41,276 nucleotides of DNA from Ruminococcus sp. UBA7013 (GCA_002449585.1 DJXD01000125.1:1-41276); one strand, 5' to 3'. Numbered from the stretch's first letter, positions 7,202-14,199 are shown. Numbers and translations are program-made. The notes: generated from the sequence alone by a model not told the origin.

Positions 7202-7462
7202 TCAGTCTTTGAGATAAGATTTCACCAAGATCTGAAGCAGTTCATCCCGGTCAATATGGCGGATCAGATTGCGGGCATTATTATGTGTTGTTATGTAAGT
7301 CGGATCTTCTGACAGGATATAGCCAACAATTTGATTGATCGGGTTATAGCCTTTCTGCACCAGTGCATCATAGACAATAGAAAGGGTCTGTTTCAGCTCC
7401 AGTTCTCTGTCATCGCACATGGAAAAAGTCATGGTTTTATCAAGATCGGGTGTATTGCTCAT
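7202..7462 (-). CDS. ireB: IreB family regulatory phosphoprotein (UPF0297)
   Basis: This 86-residue cytosolic protein matches the IreB/YrzL family along its whole length: KTMTFSMCD at the N-terminus, GYNPINQIVGYILSEDPTYI in the middle and NARNLIRHIDRDELLQ near the end. In Enterococcus, IreB is a small dimeric substrate of the Ser/Thr kinase IreK and tunes cell-wall stress and cephalosporin tolerance. A strong AAAGGAGG precedes the ATG. In many Bacillota this gene precedes the ruvX-type Holliday junction gene; here it stands alone upstream of pdaA. Confidence 0.93.
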   Translation of the reverse strand: MSNTPDLDKTMTFSMCDDRELELKQTLSIVYDALVQKGYNPINQIVGYILSEDPTYITTHNNARNLIRHIDRDELLQILVKSYLKD

Positions 7463-7484
7463 GAAGATCAGCCTCCTTTAGATT

Positions 7485-7513
7485 ATTATAACTAATTTAT
7501 CAAAATTTCGCAA
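7485..7513 (-). promoter_or_regulatory. Promoter of ireB
   Basis: The minus strand has TTGCGA (7513-7508), a 17-bp spacer and a perfect TATAAT (7490-7485), 22 bp from the start codon. Confidence 0.65.
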
Positions 7514-7587
7514 TAGATTCAGGAAAAATTGTAAATACTTTCGCTGTTCTGCAATTTTTCCACAGCAGATTTTTGTACAGTCTGACG

Positions 7588-7644
7588 AAAAAAGGAGACT
7601 GCCGCTCAGCGGCGGGAATCCGGAGAACGGCAGTCCCGGTTTTA
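7588..7644 (-). terminator. Terminator of the redox/metal cluster
   Basis: The minus strand pairs GACTGCCG with CGGCAGTC (7628-7635 and 7597-7604) around a structured loop and then runs into TTTTTT. It follows the DUF1540 gene and probably ends the whole ccdA-tlpA-HMA-DUF1540 unit. Confidence 0.85.
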
Positions 7645-7824
7645 ATCTAGGGCAGAATCTGTTCTTTTTACAAAAGAATTACAGTCTACACATTCTGGAA
7701 CAGTCGGATCAGCTTCATGTGTGCCTACATGAATGCAGTCCAGACAGCAATAATCTTCTGTCACAAGATTATTTTTACACTGAGAAACGGTACATTTGAT
7801 ATTCATATTTTTCTTCATGTTCAT
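7642..7824 (-). CDS. Small cysteine-rich DUF1540-type protein
   Basis: This 60-residue protein fits the DUF1540 pattern: CTVSQCKNN near the N-terminus, then YCCLDCIHV and a C-terminal PECVDCNSF. The cysteines presumably bind a metal. Its function is unknown; DUF1540 proteins are common in spore-forming Clostridia. An in-frame start at 7851 has no Shine-Dalgarno, while AGGAG lies 8 nt before the ATG at 7824. It is the last gene of a leftward cluster of thiol/metal genes, about 70 bp after the HMA gene, so shared regulation is likely. Confidence 0.8.
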   Translation of the reverse strand: MNMKKNMNIKCTVSQCKNNLVTEDYCCLDCIHVGTHEADPTVPECVDCNSFVKRTDSALD

Positions 7825-7894
7825 CACAAACACTCCTGTTTTTAGAATCATTCCGGAACAATAGCAGTATACCCGTTCCTTTCAGAATTATTCA

Positions 7895-8107
7895 TCATCC
7901 GTCAATGACATGATAACCTGCTTCTGTAATTGCTTGTTTTACAGCTGTCAGATCTTTGAGATCCGCATTCAAATGCAGAACTGCCTGATTTTTCTCATGA
8001 TCCGGAATTGCTTCTGCAATTTCAGGAAACGCTTCCAGACATTTTTTGACAGCGGCCTCACAATGCGGACACATCATTCCGCTAATGGATAAAATCATTT
8101 CTTTCAT
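7895..8107 (-). CDS. Heavy-metal-associated (HMA) domain protein, CopZ-like
   Basis: This 70-residue single HMA domain has the metal-binding motif GMMCPHCEAAV near residue 10, with the usual ferredoxin-like alternation after it (VLHLNADL, AVKQAITEAGYHV). Such proteins carry Cu(I) or another soft metal in the cytosol, and MxCxxC fits that role. AAGGGGG precedes the ATG at 8107. Only 4 bp separate it from the tlpA-like stop codon, so the two are co-translated. An HMA protein after a CcdA/TlpA pair suggests copper handling or delivery linked to extracytoplasmic thiols; no P-type ATPase is in view. Confidence 0.88.
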   Translation of the reverse strand: MKEMILSISGMMCPHCEAAVKKCLEAFPEIAEAIPDHEKNQAVLHLNADLKDLTAVKQAITEAGYHVIDG

Positions 8108-8111
8108 CAAA

Positions 8112-8699
8112 TTAACCCCCTTCAGATTTTGGAATATGTCTTTCCAGCATGTCAAACAATTCTGTTTCCGACAATGCACCGATATGTTGATAAGCAAGTC
8201 CACCATCTGGATCAATCAGAACTGTCACCGGAATCGACAAGATAGAATAGGCTTTTGCACCGCTTCCCTGTGTATCAAAATACAATGGAAAAGAATAATT
8301 ATTTTCCTGAATAAATGTTTCCGCTTTTCCGATTGTATCTCGTCTCCCGTCCGTTTCGTTCACGATCAGAAATACAGCATCTTGTTGATATTCTGCATAA
8401 GCTTTTTCAAAATAAGGCAGTTCCTCCCGGCAGGGAGGACACCATGTTGCCCAAAAATTGACTAATATCGGCTTTCCGACAAAATCAGCAAGCCGGACTT
8501 CTTCACCATCCTGATTTAGCATGACAAAATCTGGTGCAGGCGGATTCTGGATACTTGTCTCCGGAATGGTTTCCGGAAGCGTTTCCGGTACAAATTCAGC
8601 TGTTTCATTCTGACGCATGGATGTATATGCCGCACTTGCCCCAGCCAGCAACACTGCTAAACTTATGGCTGAAATAATCAGTCCGGTTTTTTTTCCCAT
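8112..8699 (-). CDS. TlpA/ResA-like membrane-anchored thioredoxin
   Basis: This 195-residue thiol:disulfide oxidoreductase acts outside the membrane. An N-terminal anchor (about residues 6-25) is followed by a linker rich in P, E and T and a thioredoxin fold. The active site is WCPPC (Cys87, Cys90), preceded by VNFWATW, and a cis-proline segment SIPVTVLID follows. In the ResA/TlpA family such proteins reduce disulfides in cytochrome c apoproteins or other exported proteins, drawing electrons through CcdA. Its upstream neighbour is exactly a CcdA-type protein. GAGGTGA lies just before the ATG. The 88-bp repeat is inserted between it and ccdA. Confidence 0.92.
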   Translation of the reverse strand: MGKKTGLIISAISLAVLLAGASAAYTSMRQNETAEFVPETLPETIPETSIQNPPAPDFVMLNQDGEEVRLADFVGKPILVNFWATWCPPCREELPYFEKAYAEYQQDAVFLIVNETDGRRDTIGKAETFIQENNYSFPLYFDTQGSGAKAYSILSIPVTVLIDPDGGLAYQHIGALSETELFDMLERHIPKSEGG

Positions 8700-8739
8700 T
8701 TTCTCACCTCATCTTGTTATGCCATCTTTCACTTTTTAT

Positions 8740-8828
8740 TGTTTCAATCCACGCCAAAGCATAATTTTGTCATTCACGAGCTTCGGCGACTTCTGTCAAA
8801 AGTTCGCATTCCATGAACATTAAAAATT
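8740..8828 (-). repeat. 88-bp interspersed repeat, copy 2 (ccdA-tlpA spacer)
   Basis: This copy matches the one inside tnpB (2091-2179) with three mismatches, in the same orientation. It sits between the ccdA stop and the tlpA start, 7 bp after the stop. The same hairpin CGCCGAAGC / GCTTTGGCG is present, and the GTTC/GAAC pair is fully formed here. Without it the intergenic distance would be about 50 bp, normal for an operon. It contains no obvious promoter or terminator. Confidence 0.8.
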
Positions 8829-8835
8829 AAACTTG

Positions 8836-9468
8836 TTAAACAAATATTCCTGTCATTGTCAACAGTCCCATTAGAATCAGCGCAATACCAGAGATCTGAT
8901 TCAAAAGTGCATAATGTTTCTGAATAATAGCAAATGCCTGTGTCAATTGCTGAATCAATATAGCTGAAATCAAAAACGGAAGTCCCAGCCCAAGAGAATA
9001 CAGAATCAGCAGAAGCAGACCTTTCCCGGCACTGGCCGAAACAGATGCCAGCATCAGCGCAGAACCTAGAAATGTTCCAATGCATGGAGTTAGACTGAAT
9101 GCATAGATCAATCCAAAAAGAAAAGCTGAAAATAAACCTGTGATCTTTACCGCTCCAGCATATCCTTTCAGAAAAGAAAATTCAAAAAAGCCAAGACAGC
9201 GCATTCCCATCAAAATCATCATGCCGCCACAGAACAGATTTACCACTATTCTATGATCATTCAGCAGACTGCCCAGCGTTCCCACAAAGATACCCATGAC
9301 AGAAAAAACCAGTGTGAACCCCAGCACAAACATGACTGCATTCGCCAATGTATGAGAACGACGGTTTTGTCCCCCTGAAAAATAAAAAAGATAGGCAGGA
9401 AGCAATGGTAGCATACATGGTGATAAAAATGAAACAATGCCTTCCAAGAATGTAATCAAATACTGCAT
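8836..9468 (-). CDS. ccdA: CcdA-type thiol-disulfide electron transporter
   Basis: This 210-residue polytopic membrane protein with about six helices moves reducing power from cytosolic thioredoxin to outer-face thioredoxins such as the TlpA-like neighbour. The two redox cysteines are in FLSPCMLP (Cys18) and SLTPCIGT (Cys129), the family's paired motif, each followed by the expected small-residue helix. The family's usual length is 190-240 residues. The start ATG at 9468 lies only 6 nt after a perfect TATAAT, and no Shine-Dalgarno can fit, so the mRNA is probably leaderless. The N-terminus MQYLITFLEGIVSFLSPC is exactly where CcdA proteins normally begin, which supports this start. Confidence 0.92.
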   Translation of the reverse strand: MQYLITFLEGIVSFLSPCMLPLLPAYLFYFSGGQNRRSHTLANAVMFVLGFTLVFSVMGIFVGTLGSLLNDHRIVVNLFCGGMMILMGMRCLGFFEFSFLKGYAGAVKITGLFSAFLFGLIYAFSLTPCIGTFLGSALMLASVSASAGKGLLLLILYSLGLGLPFLISAILIQQLTQAFAIIQKHYALLNQISGIALILMGLLTMTGIFV

Positions 9469-9474
9469 AGCAAT

Positions 9475-9503
9475 ATTATATCACAAAAATCAGTACTTGT
9501 CAA
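9475..9503 (-). promoter_or_regulatory. Consensus promoter giving a leaderless ccdA mRNA
   Basis: The minus strand has TTGACA (9503-9498), a 17-bp spacer and TATAAT (9480-9475). Six bases later comes the ccdA ATG (9468), so transcription should begin at or next to the start codon. Confidence 0.85.
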
Positions 9504-9506
9504 ATC

Positions 9507-9556
9507 AAAAAAGAAACTGCTTGCTGACAATGTTTATCATAGCAGGCAGTTTCTTG
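9507..9556 (-). terminator. Terminator of the FNT channel gene
   Basis: The minus strand folds AAGAAACTGCCTGCT with AGCAAGCAGTTTCTT and then runs into T residues. It follows the stop at 9561 and precedes the ccdA promoter. Confidence 0.85.
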
Positions 9557-9560
9557 TAAA

Positions 9561-10214
9561 TCAGGCTGTTTTTTTGTCAAAGCCTTTCATAAAAATTGGG
9601 ATCAGCATACCACCCAGAGCATTGCCCAGAACGATCGTCAAAAGATATCCTAATCCAGAAAAAAACATTTCCGGGGTATCAATTGCGGCAAAAAAATAAA
9701 AACAATCCGCAACAGAATGATTAAATCCACAGAAAATAAAAACCATAATCGGCAATACTGTGCCAAATATAAAAGACATATCTCTATTTTCTGATTTACA
9801 TCGATTTCCATTATCAACGGCGACAAACATCAAAATACCGCAGAAAAACCCAAGAATCAACCGGCCTGTAAAAGAATCTCCCATTTTCGTATTCATTGCT
9901 TTAAGGGCATTTTCATGAACCAGCAGACCGGTTCTTGTCAATCGGATCAATATCGCAGTCAATCCTGTTCCGAGCACATTGCCCAGCAAAGTCGTACCCA
10001 CTTCTTTGATATAATCCAGTTTTCTATCGGGAATATAGCCTACTTTTCCAGTATATAAAGCAAAGCCATATCTTAAAATCGTAAATAATCCCAAACTGAA
10101 CAGAAAGCCACCAAGATATTTATTTTCAACAGCAAGATACACTGTTCCACCGATCCCAATCATAATACCGGATAATACAGCTTTCGTCAGGATGCTTTTA
10201 AAAGATTCACTCAT
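9561..10214 (-). CDS. Formate/nitrite transporter (FNT) family channel
   Basis: This 217-residue membrane protein has about six helices. The family features seen are the first-helix Gly pattern (SGIMIGIGGTVYL), LLGNVLGTGLTA, and the central-pore motif GFNHSVADCFYF with the FNT histidine. The C-terminus has GNALGGMLIPIFMKG. It probably passes formate or another small monovalent acid such as nitrite or hydrosulfide; formate fits a fermenting anaerobe. At 217 residues it is shorter than typical FocA (about 280), mainly in loops and termini. AGGAGG lies 9 nt before the ATG. It is a single gene with its own promoter and terminator. Confidence 0.88.
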   Translation of the reverse strand: MSESFKSILTKAVLSGIMIGIGGTVYLAVENKYLGGFLFSLGLFTILRYGFALYTGKVGYIPDRKLDYIKEVGTTLLGNVLGTGLTAILIRLTRTGLLVHENALKAMNTKMGDSFTGRLILGFFCGILMFVAVDNGNRCKSENRDMSFIFGTVLPIMVFIFCGFNHSVADCFYFFAAIDTPEMFFSGLGYLLTIVLGNALGGMLIPIFMKGFDKKTA

Positions 10215-10240
10215 GATCAAAATCCTCCTACACGTTTGCT

Positions 10241-10269
10241 ATTATAACACATTGATATATTTTTGTCAA
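10241..10269 (-). promoter_or_regulatory. Promoter of the FNT channel gene
   Basis: The minus strand shows perfect TTGACA (10269-10264), a 17-bp spacer and perfect TATAAT (10246-10241), 26 bp before the ATG. Confidence 0.85.
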
Positions 10270-10314
10270 TATTTTCTGTAAGCCTAGCTAACAAAAAATA
10301 TTTTCAGAAACTAC

Positions 10315-10343
10315 TTGCAATCTTTCAGAAATTATGATAAAAT
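10315..10343 (+). promoter_or_regulatory. Promoter of the cohesin-dockerin gene
   Basis: TTGCAA (10315-10320), 17 bp, then TAAAAT (10338-10343), 29 bp before the ATG at 10373. It is divergent from the FNT promoter, 46 bp away. Confidence 0.7.
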
Positions 10344-10372
10344 AAATAAAAAGAAAGAAAGGAAAATTAAAT

Positions 10373-11158
10373 ATGACGAAAAAATCGAAAAAACTGGTAA
10401 TATTATTATCAGGTTTTCTCACAGGCATTTCTGCGGGTGCGCTTCCGGCCTATGCTGCAAATCCTGATGTTTCTATTTCAATTGACCAGGTATCTGTTCC
10501 CCGGAATCATCTGGCTGATGCGGATTATGAAGTACCTGTATTTGTCCGCCTGGAACAAAATGTCAATCTTAACGCCTTCGAATTTGGAATTGATGTAGAT
10601 AGTCAATGTCGATTTACACCTATGAACAGGAGTGATTATTCTTCTGCTTCTTATGGTGAACCTCTGCATTTGAATGTATCTTTTACAGATCCTAATATTG
10701 CAGGATATTGTTGGGTAACATGGGCGCAAAGTACACCATTTTATCGGGAGGAGGCTTCCAATCTGCTGTTGCTGCTGGTGAAAATTCCGCAGTCTGCAAA
10801 ACCGGGAGATGTTTATCCTATTTATTACTTATCTCAAGACCCTAATCAGACGACAAAATCACATATCTGGTATAATCATGGACTGAATACGGATTATGTT
10901 GTTTCTGGAAATGTGGTTTGGAAAGATGGTTCTATTACGATCGAAGAAGATCAATTTACATCTATGAAAGGAGATGTCAATACAGATGGATATGTGAATA
11001 TTATGGATGTGATTTATATTAACAAAGCAATTTATGGAAAAGCTTCATTAAATTCTGAACAGCTTCATGCATCGGATATTAATGAAAATGGTTTTCCAGA
11101 TGCAACAGATTCACTTTCTATCATGAAGCATATTTTAAAACTGGAATTGATCTCCTAA
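10373..11158 (+). CDS. Cohesin-like module plus dockerin: candidate adaptor scaffoldin
   Basis: This 261-residue secreted protein has a signal peptide ending PAYA. A single beta-rich module follows (about 32-190): it begins VSISIDQVSVPR, has YEVPVFVRLEQNVNLNAFEF and a conserved hydrophobic strand LLLLLVKIP, and closes with VWKDGSITI. This start-to-end pattern is that of a cohesin. A type I dockerin occupies about 200-258, with loops DVNTDGYVNIMD and DINENGFPDATD. One cohesin plus one dockerin is the architecture of adaptor scaffoldins such as ScaC of Ruminococcus flavefaciens, which swap binding specificity in the cellulosome. The cohesin call is from pattern only and diverges from well-known ones. 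It converges on a GH5 cellulase gene. Confidence 0.75.
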   Translation: MTKKSKKLVILLSGFLTGISAGALPAYAANPDVSISIDQVSVPRNHLADADYEVPVFVRLEQNVNLNAFEFGIDVDSQCRFTPMNRSDYSSASYGEPLHLNVSFTDPNIAGYCWVTWAQSTPFYREEASNLLLLLVKIPQSAKPGDVYPIYYLSQDPNQTTKSHIWYNHGLNTDYVVSGNVVWKDGSITIEEDQFTSMKGDVNTDGYVNIMDVIYINKAIYGKASLNSEQLHASDINENGFPDATDSLSIMKHILKLELIS

Positions 11159-11190
11159 AAAAAGTCCGGCAGAACGCCGGGCTTTTTTTA
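11158..11190. terminator. Bidirectional terminator between the cohesin and GH5 genes
   Basis: AAGTCCGGC pairs with GCCGGGCTT (one G-T wobble), flanked by an A-run and a T-run. It overlaps the stop codons of both convergent genes. Confidence 0.85.
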
Positions 11191-13275
11191 AGAAATAGCT
11201 TCTTGAATGGATTGGATAATATCAGGAAAATACCAGTCATCATTTTCACGGTCATAAAGGCCATAGCTTCCCGTGCCATTCGTCACATTGTTATCCCATA
11301 CAAAACAGGGAATTCCTCTTTCAGCCGCCGCAGAGATATAATACTCATAATAAGCTGCACGATCTTTCAGATTATTTTTATTTTCTGCGCCAAATTCCCC
11401 GATGATGACAGGAACACCCTGACTGACAAATGTATCATAAAGATAATCAAACTGCTGATCTAATTCTGCTTTTGCCGCATCATCAAAAGCGGTTTCTTTT
11501 GGAAATTCAGAATTTGTAAATTTCCATGGTGCATAGTTATGAATAGATATAATTAGATTATTATCATCCGGCATGACAAGGCCATTGATGGCATTTTCTG
11601 TGATAGAAGCGGCATGTGTTGTAATAATCAGCGTACGCAGCTCATTATTACCTCCACTCGCCCGAACCGTATCCACAAATTTCTGCAATAAATGATTAAT
11701 CACGTCATGTTCTTCTGGTGTGCCGCCTGTCCATTCGGAAGGACTGCCGACAACACGAGGTTCATTCAAACCTTCAAATAATAATTTTGTATCATAATTC
11801 TGGAAGCGTTCCGCAATCTGTGACCAGATCTTGACATATTTTTGTGTCACAGCTTCCTCATCTTCATAAGTAGGATTCAGCCAAGTATAATCATCATGAT
11901 GCATATTCAGAATCGTATATAATCCATTATCCATTGCATAATCCACAACCTGCTGGACACGATTCAGCCATGTTGTATTAATATTGCCTTCTTCATCAAT
12001 ATGATCTGACCAAGAGACAGGAATTCTGATTGCATTGAATCCTACTGCTTTGACAGAATCAATCATTTGCTTTGTGGTTTTGGGATTATTCCAAGCGGTT
12101 TCAAATTCGGGGACTGTCCATGTTACATTATAGCAGTCCAGTGTGTTGCCGAGATTCCATCCGACTTTGATATTTTCAACGATATTCCGGGCATCATCAC
12201 TCTGATGAATAACATGAATTTCTGCATCATCCGGCAGACGATTGGGATCAAGGCGGCCTTCTGAGCCATAGCTATAGCTGACAGATACAGAATTCAGCTG
12301 AATATTACTGCATTCGCTCCAAAAATAATCAAATTCCAGTTCTGCATTTTTGGGAACTTGTTTTTTTATTTTTTCAGGGATGAGCCATGTCAATGACAAA
12401 GAACTATCATTTGTGAACTGGGAAACGGTTTCACTCTGATACCAATCATTGCTTGTCTGAATGCCAAAACCGGCATTGATTTTTCCAAGCGGCGCATCTG
12501 CGCTGATATTAAATTGAATTACCTGAGGGGTATACCCATCATCAAGAATTTCAGAAAGTGGAATTTTCACAGATTTATTTTCCTCCTGATTATAATTCAA
12601 AGAAGCATCAACAGAAATTTCTGCCGTATCATCTACGGGCAGGGTTACACTACGGGTATAATTGCAGGTGACATATTTTAATTCTACATTTTCTGTATCA
12701 CCCCACCAGTATCCAATCTGAACCGTACCGGAAGCATTGATATATTCCTGAATTTCTTCCGGGAGATTCCAAGTCACTTTTACATAATGTCCATCAGCGG
12801 AGGCTGTAAAATCAGCAGACTGATACCAATATTCATTTGTAGCGGCGGCGCAATCTTCCGTAACAGAAATACCGCATCCGCCCTGATATGTTCCGATATT
12901 GGCAGAAGCTTCAAATTCAAAAACAAATGATTGAATGCTATCACCATCAGCAATAAAATCTGACAGCGGCAGGGGATAATTTTTATTTGTTTCATGATTC
13001 AGCACAGCACCAGAGACGGCTTTTTGTGTTCCGGAATGGATTGTAAAAGATTCTTTTGGGCTGACATGTTCTGTAGGGGGTTCTGTTGCCTGGGCAGGGA
13101 TCGTTTCCACTATTTTTTTCTGAGTAGTAGCGGGTGGATCATCATCCTGATAAATGATAGAACTTGTTTCAGAAACGGTGTTATCTGTTCTAGATTTACA
13201 GGCAGTCATGCTCATGCATCCGAATACAACAGCAAGCATCAGTGCAACAAGACGGCCTGACCGATATTTTTTCAT
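11188..13275 (-). CDS. GH5 endoglucanase lipoprotein with two N-terminal beta modules
   Basis: This 695-residue cell-attached beta-glucanase has a lipoprotein signal with the lipobox SMTAC and a Ser/Thr/Pro-rich linker. Two related beta-sandwich modules follow (about 90-215 and 220-330), both with GxGI or GFGI plus a WYQS motif and a closing FDYFWSE- or IGYWWGD-like strand. They are probably carbohydrate-binding modules. The GH5 (subfamily 4-like) barrel runs from about residue 365: VGWNLGNTLD, RIPVSWSDH, MHHDDY, acid/base in LNEP (Glu505) and nucleophile in GEFGA (Glu627). There is no dockerin, so it acts on the cell rather than in the cellulosome. Start choice is notable: AAAGGAGGG lies 22 nt from the ATG at 13275 with a hairpin between. 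An in-frame ATG at 13314, next to the likely transcription start, is the alternative. Confidence 0.88.
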   Translation of the reverse strand: MKKYRSGRLVALMLAVVFGCMSMTACKSRTDNTVSETSSIIYQDDDPPATTQKKIVETIPAQATEPPTEHVSPKESFTIHSGTQKAVSGAVLNHETNKNYPLPLSDFIADGDSIQSFVFEFEASANIGTYQGGCGISVTEDCAAATNEYWYQSADFTASADGHYVKVTWNLPEEIQEYINASGTVQIGYWWGDTENVELKYVTCNYTRSVTLPVDDTAEISVDASLNYNQEENKSVKIPLSEILDDGYTPQVIQFNISADAPLGKINAGFGIQTSNDWYQSETVSQFTNDSSLSLTWLIPEKIKKQVPKNAELEFDYFWSECSNIQLNSVSVSYSYGSEGRLDPNRLPDDAEIHVIHQSDDARNIVENIKVGWNLGNTLDCYNVTWTVPEFETAWNNPKTTKQMIDSVKAVGFNAIRIPVSWSDHIDEEGNINTTWLNRVQQVVDYAMDNGLYTILNMHHDDYTWLNPTYEDEEAVTQKYVKIWSQIAERFQNYDTKLLFEGLNEPRVVGSPSEWTGGTPEEHDVINHLLQKFVDTVRASGGNNELRTLIITTHAASITENAINGLVMPDDNNLIISIHNYAPWKFTNSEFPKETAFDDAAKAELDQQFDYLYDTFVSQGVPVIIGEFGAENKNNLKDRAAYYEYYISAAAERGIPCFVWDNNVTNGTGSYGLYDRENDDWYFPDIIQSIQEAIS

Positions 13276-13305
13276 CAATAGGCGGCAGATGCCGCTCCCT
13301 CCTTT
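13276..13305 (-). promoter_or_regulatory. Shine-Dalgarno / hairpin / start arrangement of the GH5 gene
   Basis: Reading the minus strand, AAAGGAGGG (13305-13297) is followed by one base, then GCGGC-ATCT-GCCGC (a 5-bp stem with a tetraloop), then six bases and the ATG. Folding out the hairpin brings the Shine-Dalgarno to about 7 nt from the start. Confidence 0.55.
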
Positions 13306-13323
13306 CATTGCCATCTTTTTTTT

Positions 13324-13329
13324 ATTATA
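13324..13329 (-). promoter_or_regulatory. Extended -10 promoter of the GH5 gene
   Basis: A perfect TATAAT on the minus strand is preceded by TGT, an extended -10 element. No good -35 box is seen. Transcription should start near 13317. Confidence 0.5.
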
Positions 13330-13461
13330 ACACATCCTGCCACACAAATCTATAAAATTCTGAAAACAAATTGCATAAAAAACAGGGGCTGAATTTAGTC
13401 AAAATGCAGAATTTCATGAAAGCGGCGTTTTTTTCAAAAAAATCAGTGATTTTTTGTTCAA

Positions 13462-13475
13462 AATATGCTATAATA
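13462..13475 (+). promoter_or_regulatory. Extended -10 promoter of the cytidylate-kinase-like gene
   Basis: A TGC-TATAAT extended -10 lies within this interval, about 95 bp before the ATG at 13565. The upstream sequence has no clear TTGACA. The leader contains a weak CAGCC / GGCTG inverted repeat at about 13515-13541. Confidence 0.5.
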
Positions 13476-13564
13476 AATGCATGGCCTAATTCTAAAAAAA
13501 CATAATTCAAATACAGCCGGTTCTTTCAGGAATCAGGCTGATTTTAAAAGGAGCGTTGATATAC

Positions 13565-14188
13565 ATGAATCATCCTATTATTACAATTGAAAGAGAATAT
13601 GGAAGCGGCGGCAGTGTCATCGGGAAGCAAGTTGCGGAACAACTGGGAATACCGTTTTATAATCATGAAATTCTGGAAATGGCAGCGGAAAGATTAGGCG
13701 TTCCGGTGACTAAGCTGGAAGGAGCAGAAGAATCTTCTCCAAAAAGTTTTTTATATACTCTGTTACTGAATTCTAATCCAGCTCGTACCATGGAGGATAA
13801 TCTTCCTGTGTCTGATAAGCTGTATATCACAGAAACACAGATTATTCAGGAACTGGCCGAACAGGGCAGCTGTGTGATTGTTGGCCGCTGTGGAAACTGG
13901 ATTCTTCGTGAAAATCCTCATAAATTCAGCATTTTTGCCTATGCATCTAAATCTTTCAGATTGCAGTATGCACAGCAAGCTTATCATGTTCCAGAAAAAG
14001 AAATTGGTGTCGTACTCCCTAAAATCGACAGCCGCCGGGAAAAATTTTATAATATTAATACAGGCGGCAACTGGCATGATAAAAATAATTATATCTTGTG
14101 TCTGAATACCGGCAAACTCGGAATTGAAAATTCTGTCAGTCTGGTTGTCAATGCCGTTCAACTGATGCCAGAGCCGGAATTGGTCTGA
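13565..14188 (+). CDS. Cytidylate kinase-like family protein
   Basis: This protein of about 207 residues belongs to the cytidylate-kinase-like group of P-loop proteins (PF13189 type). The N-terminus IITIEREYGSGGSVIGKQVAEQLG holds a Walker-A-like loop, GSGGSVIGK. SCVIVGRCGNWIL is the second conserved strand, and DSRREKFYNINTGGNWHD is the family's C-terminal signature. Genuine CMP kinase activity is not established for these proteins, which are widespread in Clostridia. AAGGAG precedes the ATG at 13565 by 11 nt; a TTG nine bases earlier lies too close to it. The gene is 57 bp upstream of dpaA on the same strand but has its own promoter. Confidence 0.85.
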   Translation: MNHPIITIEREYGSGGSVIGKQVAEQLGIPFYNHEILEMAAERLGVPVTKLEGAEESSPKSFLYTLLLNSNPARTMEDNLPVSDKLYITETQIIQELAEQGSCVIVGRCGNWILRENPHKFSIFAYASKSFRLQYAQQAYHVPEKEIGVVLPKIDSRREKFYNINTGGNWHDKNNYILCLNTGKLGIENSVSLVVNAVQLMPEPELV

Positions 14189-14199
14189 AATCTTCCGTC

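Noticed and set aside
6660..7217. Plus-strand open frame of 185 codons opposite the pdaA-like gene
   Set aside because: It is the antisense shadow of a conserved deacetylase; it crosses the intergenic region and has no start signals.
8741..8760. GTTTCAATCCACG resembles the terminal part of some type I CRISPR repeats
   Set aside because: There is no array: the only other copy is 6.6 kb away, the repeated unit is 88 bp long, and no cas genes are present.
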